A DNA stretch of 64,000 bases, from NCBI RefSeq assembly GCF_001439635.1, contig NZ_LMBZ01000017.1, positions 174 to 64,173 on the forward strand, read 5' to 3'. Below the pieces are notes generated by a model. It saw nothing but the letters and a program-made list of their open reading frames with translations, had not been told where the DNA came from and made no database searches. This stretch comes from Solibacillus cecembensis. GTDB taxonomy: Bacteria; Bacillota; Bacilli; Bacillales_A; Planococcaceae. Position numbers and translations under genes: made by a program. This document shows, piece by piece, positions 1 through 7,899 of the stretch (the first letter of the stretch is position 1; each line of letters opens with the position of its first letter).

Positions 1-60
1 GCATTTGGGAACGTTTATTAGGTTTATTTTGTATACGTTATAAATCCGTGTTTCACTAAA
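1..60 (+). repeat. 3' part of an array repeat, cut by the window edge
   Basis: Starts with ATTTGGGAACGTTTATTAGG and continues through GTATACGTTATAAATCC to CACTAAAGCACC. This is the tail seen after the other array repeats, so another repeat and probably more array lie to the left of the window. Confidence 0.75.
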
Positions 61-93
61 GCACCGCTAGTTTAAGTACATTTCTTCACAATT

Positions 94-525
94 TCAATTT
101 ATGCTTTTTAAATCTGCCTCTTCTATTGAATCACCAGTAATCTCAAAGAATAGTTCTTTATTATTGTCCAATTCAATTGTAGTTTTTTTATTTATTGGTA
201 TTAGATTGTCATTATTTTTTATATTGTTATTTATTAAAATCGATACTTTCATTGTAGTTTCGCCATTTAACTCGATGTCTTTAGTAAGCAATTCAAAACT
301 AAGTGAATCACCTTTTTTAATTTTAGAACCGTCAGCATTAACACCTGTTGGTGAGTATTCTAATATATTTACTTCCACTCCGTAGATATCAAAATTAGCA
401 TTGTTTTTTATATTAATAACCATATTTTCATTGTTCTGTTCAATTGCAACATCAGGAGTCCCTGCACAAGCAGATAAAATAAGTAATAATAAAACTGTTA
501 TTGATAAGAGCAAAACTCTTCCCAT
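94..525 (-). CDS. small lipoprotein, function unknown
   Basis: A 143-aa protein with a classic lipoprotein signal: a charged start (MGR), a run of Leu/Ile, then the lipobox LSAC with the cysteine near residue 20. The mature part is Asn/Lys/Glu-rich with alternating hydrophobic residues, which suggests a beta-sandwich domain on the outer face of the membrane. The start is an ATG 7 nt after AGGGGTGGG. I do not recognise the family. It is a single-gene unit of the array, with the CGCTAGTTTAA motif just after its stop and the CCAGTTAGTTCAATAAG motif upstream of its start. Confidence 0.7.
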   Translation of the reverse strand: MGRVLLLSITVLLLLILSACAGTPDVAIEQNNENMVINIKNNANFDIYGVEVNILEYSPTGVNADGSKIKKGDSLSFELLTKDIELNGETTMKVSILINNNIKNNDNLIPINKKTTIELDNNKELFFEITGDSIEEADLKSIN

Positions 526-631
526 TTGCCCACCCCTTTTCTATTATTCATTTTATACAACGAAGCGAAATGGAAATTGTTCCCTCGCTTTCTTGTTTGA
601 ATTAACCTGCCAGTTAGTTCAATAAGAGATG

Positions 632-842
632 CACCCAAAGCGTCCTTGGGCAACATTTTATTGTAATTCTATTTATATGTTACCGCATTTCAGAACAAGT
701 GAATCGAACAGTCCTCTTTAAAATGATTTCTCGTAGCGTCTCAGAGCGTTATTTTCTAATAAAAACAGCGACAAGCACCGATTTAACAGTGTTTGTCGCT
801 GTTTGAAATGTTACCAAGCTTTCATTTGGGAACGTTATTTAG
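632..842 (+). repeat. array long repeat, copy 1
   Basis: Fills the gap between the lipoprotein and HAD genes. It contains CCCAAAGCGTCCTTGGG (short hairpin), a conserved block with CAGAACAAGTGAATCGAAC, then a strong hairpin in which AACAGCGACAAGCACcG pairs with CAGTGTTTGTCGCTGTT (about 765-803), and ends at TTTGGGAACGTTAT. Its closest relatives are at 2298-2504 and 4555-4760. Confidence 0.85.
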
Positions 843-858
843 GTGGATTATGTATGTT

Positions 859-1509
859 CTATTCACTTTCAATAATAGCTGAAATTTCATCAAATCGGTT
901 CACGACGTAATCTGCTTTTTCTAACTCTTTTTCTTGAGCAAAATCAAAACGAACGCCGATTGATATTAAATGATTATCAAGGGCTGCTTGAATGTCTGAT
1001 GAACGGTCACCTACAACAAACCCATTTTGAATATCATTTTCTTTTAGAACAGTTGCTACTAATTCAGATTTGTTCCCTGAAGCAATTAAATCAATACTGT
1101 AAATACCTTTTATCCATTTCGTTAGATTATAAGTTTCTGCAATGGCTTGTAAATAATCAGTTTGCCCATTACTCGCTATAAACAAAGGCTGCGTTTGTGC
1201 CAGTTTCATTAACGTACTTTTTACTCCCTCATATAAAGCACCGTTACCCAATTTTATTTGTTCAATCAGTGCTAATTGAAATAATTGATTACTCTGTTCA
1301 CGCATTTTTGGCGAATGTTCGGGGCATAGTGTTTCCCAAACAACAGGTAAAGGGACACCCATAATTTCTCGATATTTTTCAATCGGTGTAGTACCAGTCC
1401 ATTGTTCTTTTTGGCGTAATTGCTCGAAAGTTGATTCGAGTGCTGGCTCTAAAATTAAGTTCGTTTGAAATAAGGTACCATCCATATCAAAAATAACAGC
1501 TGAATTCAT
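859..1509 (-). CDS. HAD-family hydrolase (phosphatase)
   Basis: A 216-aa haloacid-dehalogenase-like hydrolase of subfamily IA, of the phosphoglycolate phosphatase/beta-phosphoglucomutase type. Motif I is FDMDGTL with the nucleophile Asp8 and acid Asp10. Motif II is the SNG near residue 113, a lysine in NKSE serves motif III, and motif IV is GDRSSD near residue 167. A helical cap domain lies between motifs I and II. It probably dephosphorylates a small cytosolic metabolite; the substrate cannot be read from the sequence. The start ATG follows AAGGAGCG. Length is normal and the gene looks intact. It stands alone in the array. Confidence 0.85.
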   Translation of the reverse strand: MNSAVIFDMDGTLFQTNLILEPALESTFEQLRQKEQWTGTTPIEKYREIMGVPLPVVWETLCPEHSPKMREQSNQLFQLALIEQIKLGNGALYEGVKSTLMKLAQTQPLFIASNGQTDYLQAIAETYNLTKWIKGIYSIDLIASGNKSELVATVLKENDIQNGFVVGDRSSDIQAALDNHLISIGVRFDFAQEKELEKADYVVNRFDEISAIIESE

Positions 1510-1597
1510 TTGATTAACGCTCCTTCAGTTTAATTTTTTTAACCTTTCTATCATAACGAATATTCTGTCATTTAGTTCCTGAAATATTTTAAAAACG

Positions 1598-1668
1598 CTA
1601 CCAAAGCGGTGTTTGGGAACGATTCTTGAAATGTTTATTGCACTAAAGCCCCCATTAGTTAAAGAAGA
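1598..1668 (+). repeat. degenerate array repeat with boundary motif
   Basis: A short remnant: ACCAAAGCGGTGTTTGGGAACG joins the two outer arms of the array repeat with the middle missing, followed by TGTTTATTGCACTAAAGCCCCCATTAGTT. A near-identical remnant lies at 7512-7580, so this is a recurring minimal form and not random decay. Confidence 0.6.
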
Positions 1669-1684
1669 TTTTTATTTTCAACTA

Positions 1685-2161
1685 TTACTGAATCCATTCC
1701 ATTACAAAAATTTTTTGTTCTTTCGCATTTGAAATTGCAAGTATATAGCTATTACCTTCCAATTTATAAAAGTATTTATCATTATTATCGTAAGTCACGG
1801 GATTCTCATGAAATAATTCATTAAGATTCTGCGTATCCGTGTTTATACTAACCGTATTACTTTGAAAATTTTTAAGGTGTCTTGAGACAGTATCAAAGGA
1901 TTCTTCATTTATAGGATTCCAACCATCTTTCCCCTTTAACTTGGGTTCAATAGACCTATAATTAAGAACACGAAAGGTCTGCCCCTCACTTGGGAAGCCA
2001 TTTCTTGTATAGATTACTGTTTCTATTTTACTTGTTATAGGTGCCTCAAATCCCCAATTCAATTTCCATTCAATAGCTTGGGAAATGTAATTCCAATAAA
2101 CTATTACAAATACTATCAATAAAAGTGGGATTGTAATCCAAATTACTATTTTCTTTTTCAT
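1685..2161 (-). CDS. membrane-anchored hypothetical protein
   Basis: A 158-aa protein with a positively charged start (MKKK) and one hydrophobic helix (about residues 4-24) that lacks an obvious signal peptidase site, so it is likely an N-terminally anchored extracellular protein. The rest is mixed alpha/beta and ends in FVMEWIQ. I do not recognise the family. The ATG follows GAGG at good spacing. It is a one-gene array unit: the upstream side carries a perfect 10-bp inverted repeat (2264-2289), the downstream side the CCCCCATTAGTT motif. Confidence 0.6.
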   Translation of the reverse strand: MKKKIVIWITIPLLLIVFVIVYWNYISQAIEWKLNWGFEAPITSKIETVIYTRNGFPSEGQTFRVLNYRSIEPKLKGKDGWNPINEESFDTVSRHLKNFQSNTVSINTDTQNLNELFHENPVTYDNNDKYFYKLEGNSYILAISNAKEQKIFVMEWIQ

Positions 2162-2263
2162 AAAAATTTTCCTCTATACCGAATTGAAAATACCATTTAA
2201 ATAATCTCTCCCCGAGTTTTGGTTATCTAAAGTTATATTCTCTATCTTATCAAAAAGTCCTTG

Positions 2264-2289
2264 TTCAACTAACCTGCCCGTTAGTTGAA
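2264..2289. repeat. perfect inverted repeat of the array boundary motif
   Basis: TTCAACTAAC and GTTAGTTGAA are perfectly complementary 10-bp arms around CTGCCC. This is the best-conserved form of the motif that bounds array genes. It has no T-run on either strand, so it is not a standard terminator. Confidence 0.8.
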
Positions 2290-2292
2290 GAA

Positions 2293-2324
2293 AAAAGTGC
2301 CCAAACCGTCGTTTGGGCACTTTT
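2293..2324. terminator. bidirectional hairpin inside array repeat
   Basis: AAAAGTGCCCAAAC and GTTTGGGCACTTTT pair over 14 bp with a 4-nt loop; A-run on one side and T-run on the other make it a plausible terminator in both directions. It forms the left arm of the long repeat copy 2. Confidence 0.6.
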
Positions 2325-2504
2325 CATTGAGATTCTATTTATATGTTATCGCCATTCAGAATAAGTGGATCGAACAGTCTTCTTTAAAATTATTTTTCGC
2401 AGCGTCTCAGAGCGTTATTTTCTAATAAAAACAGCGACAAGCACTGTTAAATCAGTGTTTGTCGCTGTTTGAAATGTTACCAAGCTTTTATTTGGGAACG
2501 TTAT
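2298..2504 (+). repeat. array long repeat, copy 2
   Basis: Same layout as the copy at 632: left hairpin, conserved block with AGAATAAGTGGATCGAAC, GCGTCTCAGAGCGTTATTTT, a strong hairpin (AACAGCGACAAGCACTG with CAGTGTTTGTCGCTGTT, about 2429-2470), then TTTGGGAACGTTAT. The tail GTATACGTTATAAATCC runs to about 2536. Occupies most of the gap 2162-2575. Confidence 0.85.
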
Positions 2505-2575
2505 TTTGTTTATTGTTGTATACGTTATAAATCCTTGTAACGCTAAATATCCTATAGGTTCTCTGATGAATCGAA

Positions 2576-3139
2576 TTATTTAACAATCCCTAAACTGTCA
2601 AATGGATAGAATCTAATATTGGCTTTTCCTAGTACCTTTTCCATTGGTACTAATCCCACACTAGTATATCTACTATCAGTACTCTTTCTGCGATTATCAC
2701 CTAAAACAAATAAATAGCCTTCTGGTATTGTTGAATAATCTGTTAAAGACTGTAAAGTGAAATCTTCTGTTAGTGTACCATTGTCTAGCAATTGTTCTTT
2801 ATACAAGTCTAAATATGATTCTTCAAAAGCTTCGTCGTTTATATAAAGCGTGTCATTCTCATAAGCAATATGGTCTCCTGGTAAACCTATGACCCGTTTA
2901 ATATAATCCTTACCAATAGGGGCTTCGAATACGATAACATCAAATCTTTCGATACCAGAAATTTGCTTACTGATTTTATTTACTATAACTTTGTCGCCAT
3001 CCTCATATGTTGGCATCATTGAAGCACCATCTACTATTATTGGTGAAAAAATAAACGTTCTTATAGCAATAGCAAAAACAAATGCTACAGCAATAGCCTT
3101 AACCCATTCTAGTAGTTCATTTTTCTTTGATTTCCCCAA
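2576..3139 (-). CDS. signal peptidase I
   Basis: A 187-aa type I signal peptidase that removes signal peptides from exported proteins on the outer face of the membrane. It has one N-terminal transmembrane helix (about residues 12-32), the box with nucleophile Ser40 in DGASMMPT, and the general base Lys81 in YIKRVIGLPGD. The later box GDNRRKSTDSR is also present. Length matches Bacillus SipS-type enzymes. The start is TTG, 5 nt after AAGGGGTG. An extra peptidase gene inside a mobile array alongside lipoproteins and secreted proteins is notable, although housekeeping copies must exist elsewhere. Confidence 0.9.
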   Translation of the reverse strand: MGKSKKNELLEWVKAIAVAFVFAIAIRTFIFSPIIVDGASMMPTYEDGDKVIVNKISKQISGIERFDVIVFEAPIGKDYIKRVIGLPGDHIAYENDTLYINDEAFEESYLDLYKEQLLDNGTLTEDFTLQSLTDYSTIPEGYLFVLGDNRRKSTDSRYTSVGLVPMEKVLGKANIRFYPFDSLGIVK

Positions 3140-3200
3140 AATTACACCCCTTAAATTACCATTTTATAAATTATACACTATATTCAAGGGGGGAAACCTT

Positions 3201-3347
3201 CCCAAAGCGTAGTTTGGGTACTTACTGTTCATAAGCAGCCAAAACACCCCCTATTCAATTGAATGGGGGTGTTGGTTCCCTAACTTTCATTTGGGAACGT
3301 TATAATGTTTAGTTATGTATACGTTTTAAATCCTTGTTTCACTAAAG
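3201..3347 (+). repeat. array short repeat, copy 1
   Basis: CCCAAAGCGTAGTTTGGG, then CATAAGCAGCC, then a C/G-flanked palindrome around ATTCAATTGAAT (CCCCC left, GGGGG right, about 3247-3270), then TTCCCTAACTTTCATTTGGGAACGTTAT and the tail to CACTAAAG. Related to 3841-3977 and 6632-6737. Confidence 0.85.
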
Positions 3348-3353
3348 TCTCTG

Positions 3354-3764
3354 TTAGTTGAATTTATTTTGAATTGATAATAACTCGAAATCCCCGATAA
3401 AATTCCCAGTACATTCGCTGAGAATATATTTTTGTGTTTCTTCTTCAGTTTCAACTATTACTTTTTTGCAATTATATTCTGAAACAAAATCACCATCTAC
3501 ACTATGAGAAACATTTACTTGTACACCATCGAACGTTAATGTCATAACTCCTCGTTGTCCCTCTATCCCATACTGAATATATTTTACTTTTGCTTCGTTT
3601 TGATTTTCTACATTCTTAACAAATCTGTCTAACCCCCCTAAATTTTGAATATCATCGTGGTTATTTATCACTTCTTCAACTATCTTTAGTTCTTGAGAAC
3701 ATCCAACTAATGCAAAACTCAATAATAAAGTAAATACCTTTTTAATAATTAACACTTCTTTCAA
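3354..3764 (-). CDS. DUF4362-type lipoprotein
   Basis: A lipoprotein of up to 136 aa. The hydrophobic stretch FTLLLSFALVGC has a lipobox with cysteine near residue 22. The mature part contains VEEVINNHDDIQNLGGLDRF, which I recognise as DUF4362-like, a family of small Bacillus lipoproteins of unknown role. The start is odd. The listed start is a TTG at 3764, but the usual MKK lipoprotein start would fall at codon 7 (3746), where the codon is ATT. It may use TTG or ATT, or the ATG may have mutated, which would lower expression. Confidence 0.7.
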   Translation of the reverse strand: MKEVLIIKKVFTLLLSFALVGCSQELKIVEEVINNHDDIQNLGGLDRFVKNVENQNEAKVKYIQYGIEGQRGVMTLTFDGVQVNVSHSVDGDFVSEYNCKKVIVETEEETQKYILSECTGNFIGDFELLSIQNKFN

Positions 3765-3840
3765 TTAGACATTAAATTTAAAATAAAGTTTCAAATCCTT
3801 GTTCAACTAACTTGAACCGTTAGTTAAACAAGAAATACTT

Positions 3841-3977
3841 CCCCAAATGAGGTTTGGGGACATACTGATCATAAGCAGCCCCCCCATTCAATTGAATGGA
3901 GGTGATTCCCTAACTTCCATTTGGGAACGTTATTAGGTTTATTTATGTATACGTTATAAATCCTTGTTTCACTAAAA
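3841..3977 (+). repeat. array short repeat, copy 2
   Basis: CCCCAAATGAGGTTTGGGG hairpin, CATAAGCAGCC, palindrome around ATTCAATTGAAT (about 3880-3902), then TTCCCTAACTTCCATTTGGG and AACGTTAT, then the GTATACGTTATAAATCC tail to CACTAAAAATCC. Confidence 0.85.
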
Positions 3978-4006
3978 ATCCTATTAGATTAAATACATTA
4001 CACAAA

Positions 4007-4462
4007 TCATTTAGTTGAAAGAATTTTTTCACATACTGGTATAAATCCTGGTAGATGCATAAATGATTCTTCAATTTCCATATGTTTTTTTAACAGGTTT
4101 TCAGTTACTTCAGTTGAAAAAACTTGTTTATCTTCTTCAGTGAGAGAAAGTGCTTCTGTTACACATTGATGAAGTTCGTAAAAGTTTGGATATTCACCAG
4201 TTCTTTTATGCTTAATTGTTATTTTATTGATTAATGAAGGGATTTCATAGTACTTCAGAGCATCTACATTATATTTTAAAAGCAAATAATCTAAATCATT
4301 TTTATCAATTTGTTCGTTTTTCTCAACCACTCTCATTAATAACCCTACAGCTTTATTTAACTTTGCTTCAACTCTATAAGTCATTTCATCAAGCCTATCA
4401 ATATGGTGAATTTCTTCCTCAATACGTTTAATTCTTTCTTCTAATTCATTTATATTGTTCAT
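4007..4462 (-). CDS. hypothetical cytosolic helical protein
   Basis: A 151-aa protein with no signal or membrane segment. The first 35 residues are a Glu/Lys/Arg-rich heptad pattern (INELEERIKRIEEEIHHIDR), a likely coiled coil; the rest is predicted helical. I do not recognise the family. The start ATG follows AGGGAG at 5 nt. One-gene array unit, flanked by a short repeat on the left and a long repeat on the right. Confidence 0.6.
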   Translation of the reverse strand: MNNINELEERIKRIEEEIHHIDRLDEMTYRVEAKLNKAVGLLMRVVEKNEQIDKNDLDYLLLKYNVDALKYYEIPSLINKITIKHKRTGEYPNFYELHQCVTEALSLTEEDKQVFSTEVTENLLKKHMEIEESFMHLPGFIPVCEKILSTK

Positions 4463-4554
4463 ATTTACTCCCTCTACAAATATTTATTTTCAATATATTG
4501 GTTGTTACTAACTATACTTTTCAATAAAACACCCTTAAATCCCTTTATAAATCT

Positions 4555-4790
4555 TCCCAAAGCGTCCTTTGGTGACATTTCATTGAGATTCTATTTATAT
4601 GTTACCGCCATTCAGAACAAGTGGATCGAACAGTCTTCTTTAAAATTGTTTTTCGCAGCGTCTCAGAGTGTTATTTTCTATAAAAAACAGCGACAAACAC
4701 CGATTTAACAGTGTTTGTCGCTGTTTGAAATGTTACCAAGCTTTGATTTGGGAAAGTTATTTAGGTTTGTTTTGTATACGTTATAAATCC
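4555..4790 (+). repeat. array long repeat, copy 3
   Basis: CCCAAAGCGTCCTTTGG, block with CAGAACAAGTGGATCGAAC, GCGTCTCAGAGTGTTATTTT, hairpin AACAGCGACAAACACcG with CAGTGTTTGTCGCTGTT (about 4687-4726), then GATTTGGGAAAGTTAT (one change from the usual AACGTTAT) and the tail. Fills the gap before the XRE-membrane pseudogene. Confidence 0.85.
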
Positions 4791-4888
4791 TCCATAGGGT
4801 AAAGAGAAAAAATGAAGCTTATTCAAGAATCGCACACGTTTGTGAAATAACTTAATTATAAGATGTGAAAAAATCTATTCCTAATTAA

Positions 4889-5401
4889 TCAAAACAATTG
4901 AATGATGTAATTATAAAATAACCCTATAAAAATTATACAACTTAACGTAAAAACAGTGCTCCAAAGAAATACAAAATACTTTTTCCTCATCACTATGTAA
5001 CAATAAAGGCTTAAAAAAATGAAAATGATGAACAGGAAGATTAATCCAACCATTAACCAGCCACCTAAACTATGCTGATACAAGAAAAACTCAGCCTTTA
5101 TTAATAAACCTATAAATAAAAATGTAACTAAAATAAAGGCAACTATAAGTAAATTAATTACCTTTAGATAAACGTTTCTAATAGACAACTTATTTTGTAA
5201 TTGTTTGTCTGGTTTAATTAAGTAATCTAAGCTGACATTATACAGATCACTTATTTGTACAAGGGTAGTAATATCAGGTACTTATTTATTATTTTCCCAT
5301 TTAGAAACAGCCTGTGCCGTTACATGTAGTATCTCTGCTATTTGTTGTTGAGAATGATTGTTTTTCTTTCGAAGCTCTTTTAACTTGCCGCCTAATTCCA
5401 T
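4889..5401 (-). pseudogene. XRE regulator with membrane domain, broken by an in-frame stop
   Basis: Reading from an ATG at 5401 (RBS AAGGAGG), the frame encodes an HTH_XRE domain (MELGGKLKELRKKNNHSQQQ, then AVSKWENNK), a TAA at codon 40 (5282-5284), and then continues without shift through VPDITTLVQISDLYNVSLDYL into a C-terminal part with three hydrophobic helices. The normal family member is a DNA-binding domain fused to a membrane sensor. The stop sits where WENNKSxPD is expected and a single base change (TCA to TAA) would explain it. The downstream part could be translated from a TTG at 5188. Either a recent nonsense mutation or a split gene. Confidence 0.8.
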
Positions 5402-5558
5402 TTATTCGTCCTCCTTTACTTCAAAATATAAATGAAACTTGGGGAATAAGCACGATAATGTTAGTTGTTTTTAGTAAACTGAGATATCAACTATCAGTTG
5501 AGTACCTTTATACCGCAAACTGACCCGTTTGTTGAACACAAGTTAAACAACACTATTA

Positions 5559-5647
5559 AACTAACCTGCCCCGTTAGTTCAATAAGAAAAAAAGAGCTGC
5601 ATTTGCAACTCAATGATCTTCAAGTAAAGCCCCCGTTAGTTTAATAA
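5559..5647. repeat. pair of array boundary motifs
   Basis: AACTAAC (5559-5565) and GTTAGTT (5573-5579) form a 7-bp inverted repeat around CTGCCCC, followed by CAATAAG. A second motif, AAAGCCCCCGTTAGTTTAATAA, follows at 5625-5647 after only about 45 bp. The long or short repeat normally found between them is missing, so this may be an empty or excised unit. Confidence 0.65.
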
Positions 5648-5667
5648 CTAACAAGAATAATGAATGA

Positions 5668-6045
5668 TTAAAAGAGAAAGTCCCCTGTAGTCCAAAGAAT
5701 AATGCTAATAACAAAATAAAAAACGATTGCACTTATTAGGACAAATACTAAGTGTAAACGACTGAATGCTTGTGTTATGCTAACATATTTCATTTCCCCA
5801 ACCATTTTTGCAACTTTTAAATTGATTGGAATGAAAAATAAGGAAAAGAACAAGCCGACGAAAATTGAGATACAAACACCTTGCATGAAAATAGGTGTAT
5901 TTAATTCAGTAAGCATATTCCCTATTACAAAAATGGGGATTCCAACCCAAAATGAGAACGTAAAGAGCAATAAAGCAATTGCTATAATCAACAACATGAC
6001 ATTTTCCCTTAAAACGATTGCGTATGCGTTACTATATAAACTCAT
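5668..6045 (-). CDS. small integral membrane protein
   Basis: A 125-aa protein with three or four hydrophobic helices (about residues 17-40, 47-70 and 95-120). Family not recognised. I chose the ATG at 6045 (MSLYSNAY) over a TTG 15 nt upstream, because GGTGGGA is well placed for the ATG. Array unit with CCCCCGTTAGTTTAATAA just after the stop and AAGCCCCTGTTAGTTGAATAAG on the upstream side. Confidence 0.55.
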   Translation of the reverse strand: MSLYSNAYAIVLRENVMLLIIAIALLLFTFSFWVGIPIFVIGNMLTELNTPIFMQGVCISIFVGLFFSLFFIPINLKVAKMVGEMKYVSITQAFSRLHLVFVLISAIVFYFVISIILWTTGDFLF

Positions 6046-6208
6046 TATAAATCCCACCAAACCAATTATTTTTATATTACGTGATGAAAAAAAACAATTA
6101 CTCCTGTTGAAGGAAAGCCCCTGTTAGTTGAATAAGCACATAATTTATTCAGCAAAGGGAACAATACAATTAATTTAGAAAAAGTCCTAAAGAGGTGTAT
6201 TGAAAAAA

Positions 6209-6625
6209 ATGAAAAAGATGTTAATCATTTTTATACTATCCCTTGTTCTTATTACTTCTATTCAAACAACAATCGTGTCATCAGTTGTACCAACTCAGGA
6301 CTCTGATGAACTTAGATTACAGGATATGCTTATGAATATGCTGACTCCTTATATTGAAAATGATTTGCGTAACTATTATTATCCAAAGATTGTAAAGGAT
6401 TTTTCACCTAGTGTCGCCCCTTGGAAAATTGAGGTGTTAGAAACAAGAAGAATTAATGGCTTCCGTGGCTTCCAATTGCAAATTACATTTGACATAGAGC
6501 CTACTGATGGCGGGCAATGGATTCCAATAGGGAAAGACAGAATGACCTATGAAATTTCTTCTGGACCTGAAGTTAAATTAGTAAATCACACACACTTAAA
6601 AACATATAAATACCCTCCAGAATGA
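6209..6625 (+). CDS. DUF3888-family secreted protein
   Basis: A 138-aa protein with a Sec signal peptide (KKMLIIFILSLVLITS) and the DUF3888 pattern: SDELRLQDMLMNMLTPYIE, then YYYPKIVKDF, then APWKIEVLE. DUF3888 proteins are small exported Bacillus proteins of unknown role. The ATG at 6209 has AGAGGTG upstream at good spacing; a TTG at 6200 is too close to it. It is the only plus-strand gene in the array, yet the repeat after it keeps the same orientation as all the others, which shows that repeat direction does not follow gene direction. Confidence 0.75.
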   Translation: MKKMLIIFILSLVLITSIQTTIVSSVVPTQDSDELRLQDMLMNMLTPYIENDLRNYYYPKIVKDFSPSVAPWKIEVLETRRINGFRGFQLQITFDIEPTDGGQWIPIGKDRMTYEISSGPEVKLVNHTHLKTYKYPPE

Positions 6626-6631
6626 AAAATA

Positions 6632-6737
6632 CAGCCAAAGCGTCGGTTGGGTACTTACTGTTCATAAGCAGCCAAAACGCCCCCTTATCAATTGAATGGG
6701 GGTGTTGGTTCACTAACTTGTATTTGGGAACGTTATT
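6632..6737 (+). repeat. array short repeat, copy 3
   Basis: GCCAAAGCGTCGGTTGGG, CATAAGCAGCC, C/G-flanked TATCAATTGAAT palindrome (about 6680-6702), TTCACTAACTTGTATTTGGGAACGTTAT. The GTATACG tail is missing here. The rest of the gap to 6910 shows no other feature. Confidence 0.8.
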
Positions 6738-6910
6738 TCAACTGAATTTGTATAATCATACCTAAATAAAATTGCTCTTAATTATTGATTAATGTATTTT
6801 ATAATGACAACAGTTATTTAGCTATAAAAATTGCCATTGAATAAAGGTTACCAAACCTTAGAATCATGCGTGATTCATTAAGAAGTTTGTTATATTCGAT
6901 GCTAATATTA

Positions 6911-7438
6911 TTAACTTATTGAATTAGCTATGTCCATTAAAATTTCTAAGGCATTATCAGATACCTTTTTATCAAGACTTAGAATATATTGCAATCCATT
7001 TTTATCAAATGTCAAAATATTAAAACCTGTTACGGCAGTACTATAAATTGCATCATTACCATCATTTAATTTTAATGTTCGATTTATCTTTTCTCCCTCA
7101 AACTTTACTTTAAAATCAATTGGTCTTACTTGAATTTGATAATGATTTTCCCCTGTATTTTTATTTAAATATTTGATTTCGAGGGAGTCATTATCTGATC
7201 CCTCCGAATTATTGAACCTTCCAAAATTATGAGTAAATGTAATTGGTGGTATCTGAAGAGGCAATGCAATTTCTTGTTTAAAATGCTTTTTACTTTTTTC
7301 AACTGCCTTATTAACTTCTTCATAACCTATATCTAGAAAATTTTTTTCAAATTGATAATTCTTTGCATAAGATGCCGTAGTCATAAAAACAAAGATAAGA
7401 ACGAATAAGGACAATATAATTCTTATTTTTTTCTTCAT
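6911..7438 (-). CDS. secreted hypothetical protein
   Basis: A 175-aa protein with a Sec signal peptide (MKKKIRIILSLFVLIFVFMT, likely cleaved near SYA at 24-26). The mature domain has alternating beta pattern with NHYQIQVRPI and a C-terminal amphipathic helix. No lipobox. Family not recognised. Strong RBS AGGAGG 6 nt before the ATG. Its 3' side lacks the usual boundary motif; its 5' side has the minimal repeat remnant at 7512-7580. Confidence 0.6.
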   Translation of the reverse strand: MKKKIRIILSLFVLIFVFMTTASYAKNYQFEKNFLDIGYEEVNKAVEKSKKHFKQEIALPLQIPPITFTHNFGRFNNSEGSDNDSLEIKYLNKNTGENHYQIQVRPIDFKVKFEGEKINRTLKLNDGNDAIYSTAVTGFNILTFDKNGLQYILSLDKKVSDNALEILMDIANSIS

Positions 7439-7511
7439 AAATAATCCTCCTAATGCTTTGTCTATAACGTAACATTCTACTGTTGTAAATATAATAATAT
7501 GAATAAAAAAG

Positions 7512-7580
7512 TCACCAAAGTGTCGTTTGAGAAAATTTTCGAAATGCTTGTTGCACTAAAGCCCCCGTTAGCTTAATAAG
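7512..7580 (+). repeat. minimal array repeat with boundary motif
   Basis: CACCAAAGTGTCGTTTGAG and AAATGCTTGTTGCACTAAAG joined to CCCCCGTTAGCTTAATAAG. Matches the remnant at 1598-1668 across its length. Confidence 0.6.
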
Positions 7581-7899
7581 GAACTGCCTTCTTTTTATTT
7601 TTGAATAGAAACAAAACCCACCAAACAAGTAGATATAAAAAAGCGATGATTACAAAAATAGACCAGAAGGAACCTTGTTGTAATTGAGCAACTAAATGTT
7701 CAAACTCGTTAACTCCTTTTTCTCTCCCGATGCTGTTTGCAAAGCTTATTATCGGAACACTTACTGCAATAACTATAGTAATAACGGACAAACTTACCAT
7801 TTTTATTCGAATAACATTAAAAATTGCAGTTCCAAACGATATTATAAAAAATAAGTAGTAAATTATCCAAAATAATTTTGGAAGACTCTCCCAATACAT
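7573..7899 (-). CDS. small membrane protein
   Basis: A 108-aa protein with three hydrophobic helices (about residues 8-28, 32-53, 75-98) and a basic C-terminus (FKNKKKAVPY), which should lie in the cytosol. Family not recognised. ATG follows GGGGTG. Last gene of the array on this side; the CTGCCCCGTTAGTTTAAGT motif lies upstream at 8084-8105, after a stretch without repeats. Confidence 0.55.
   Translation of the reverse strand: MYWESLPKLFWIIYYLFFIISFGTAIFNVIRIKMVSLSVITIVIAVSVPIISFANSIGREKGVNEFEHLVAQLQQGSFWSIFVIIAFLYLLVWWVLFLFKNKKKAVPY

Noticed and set aside
2264..2289. Inverted repeat as a rho-independent terminator
   Set aside because: No T-run follows on either strand; the separate hairpin at 2293-2324 is the better terminator candidate.
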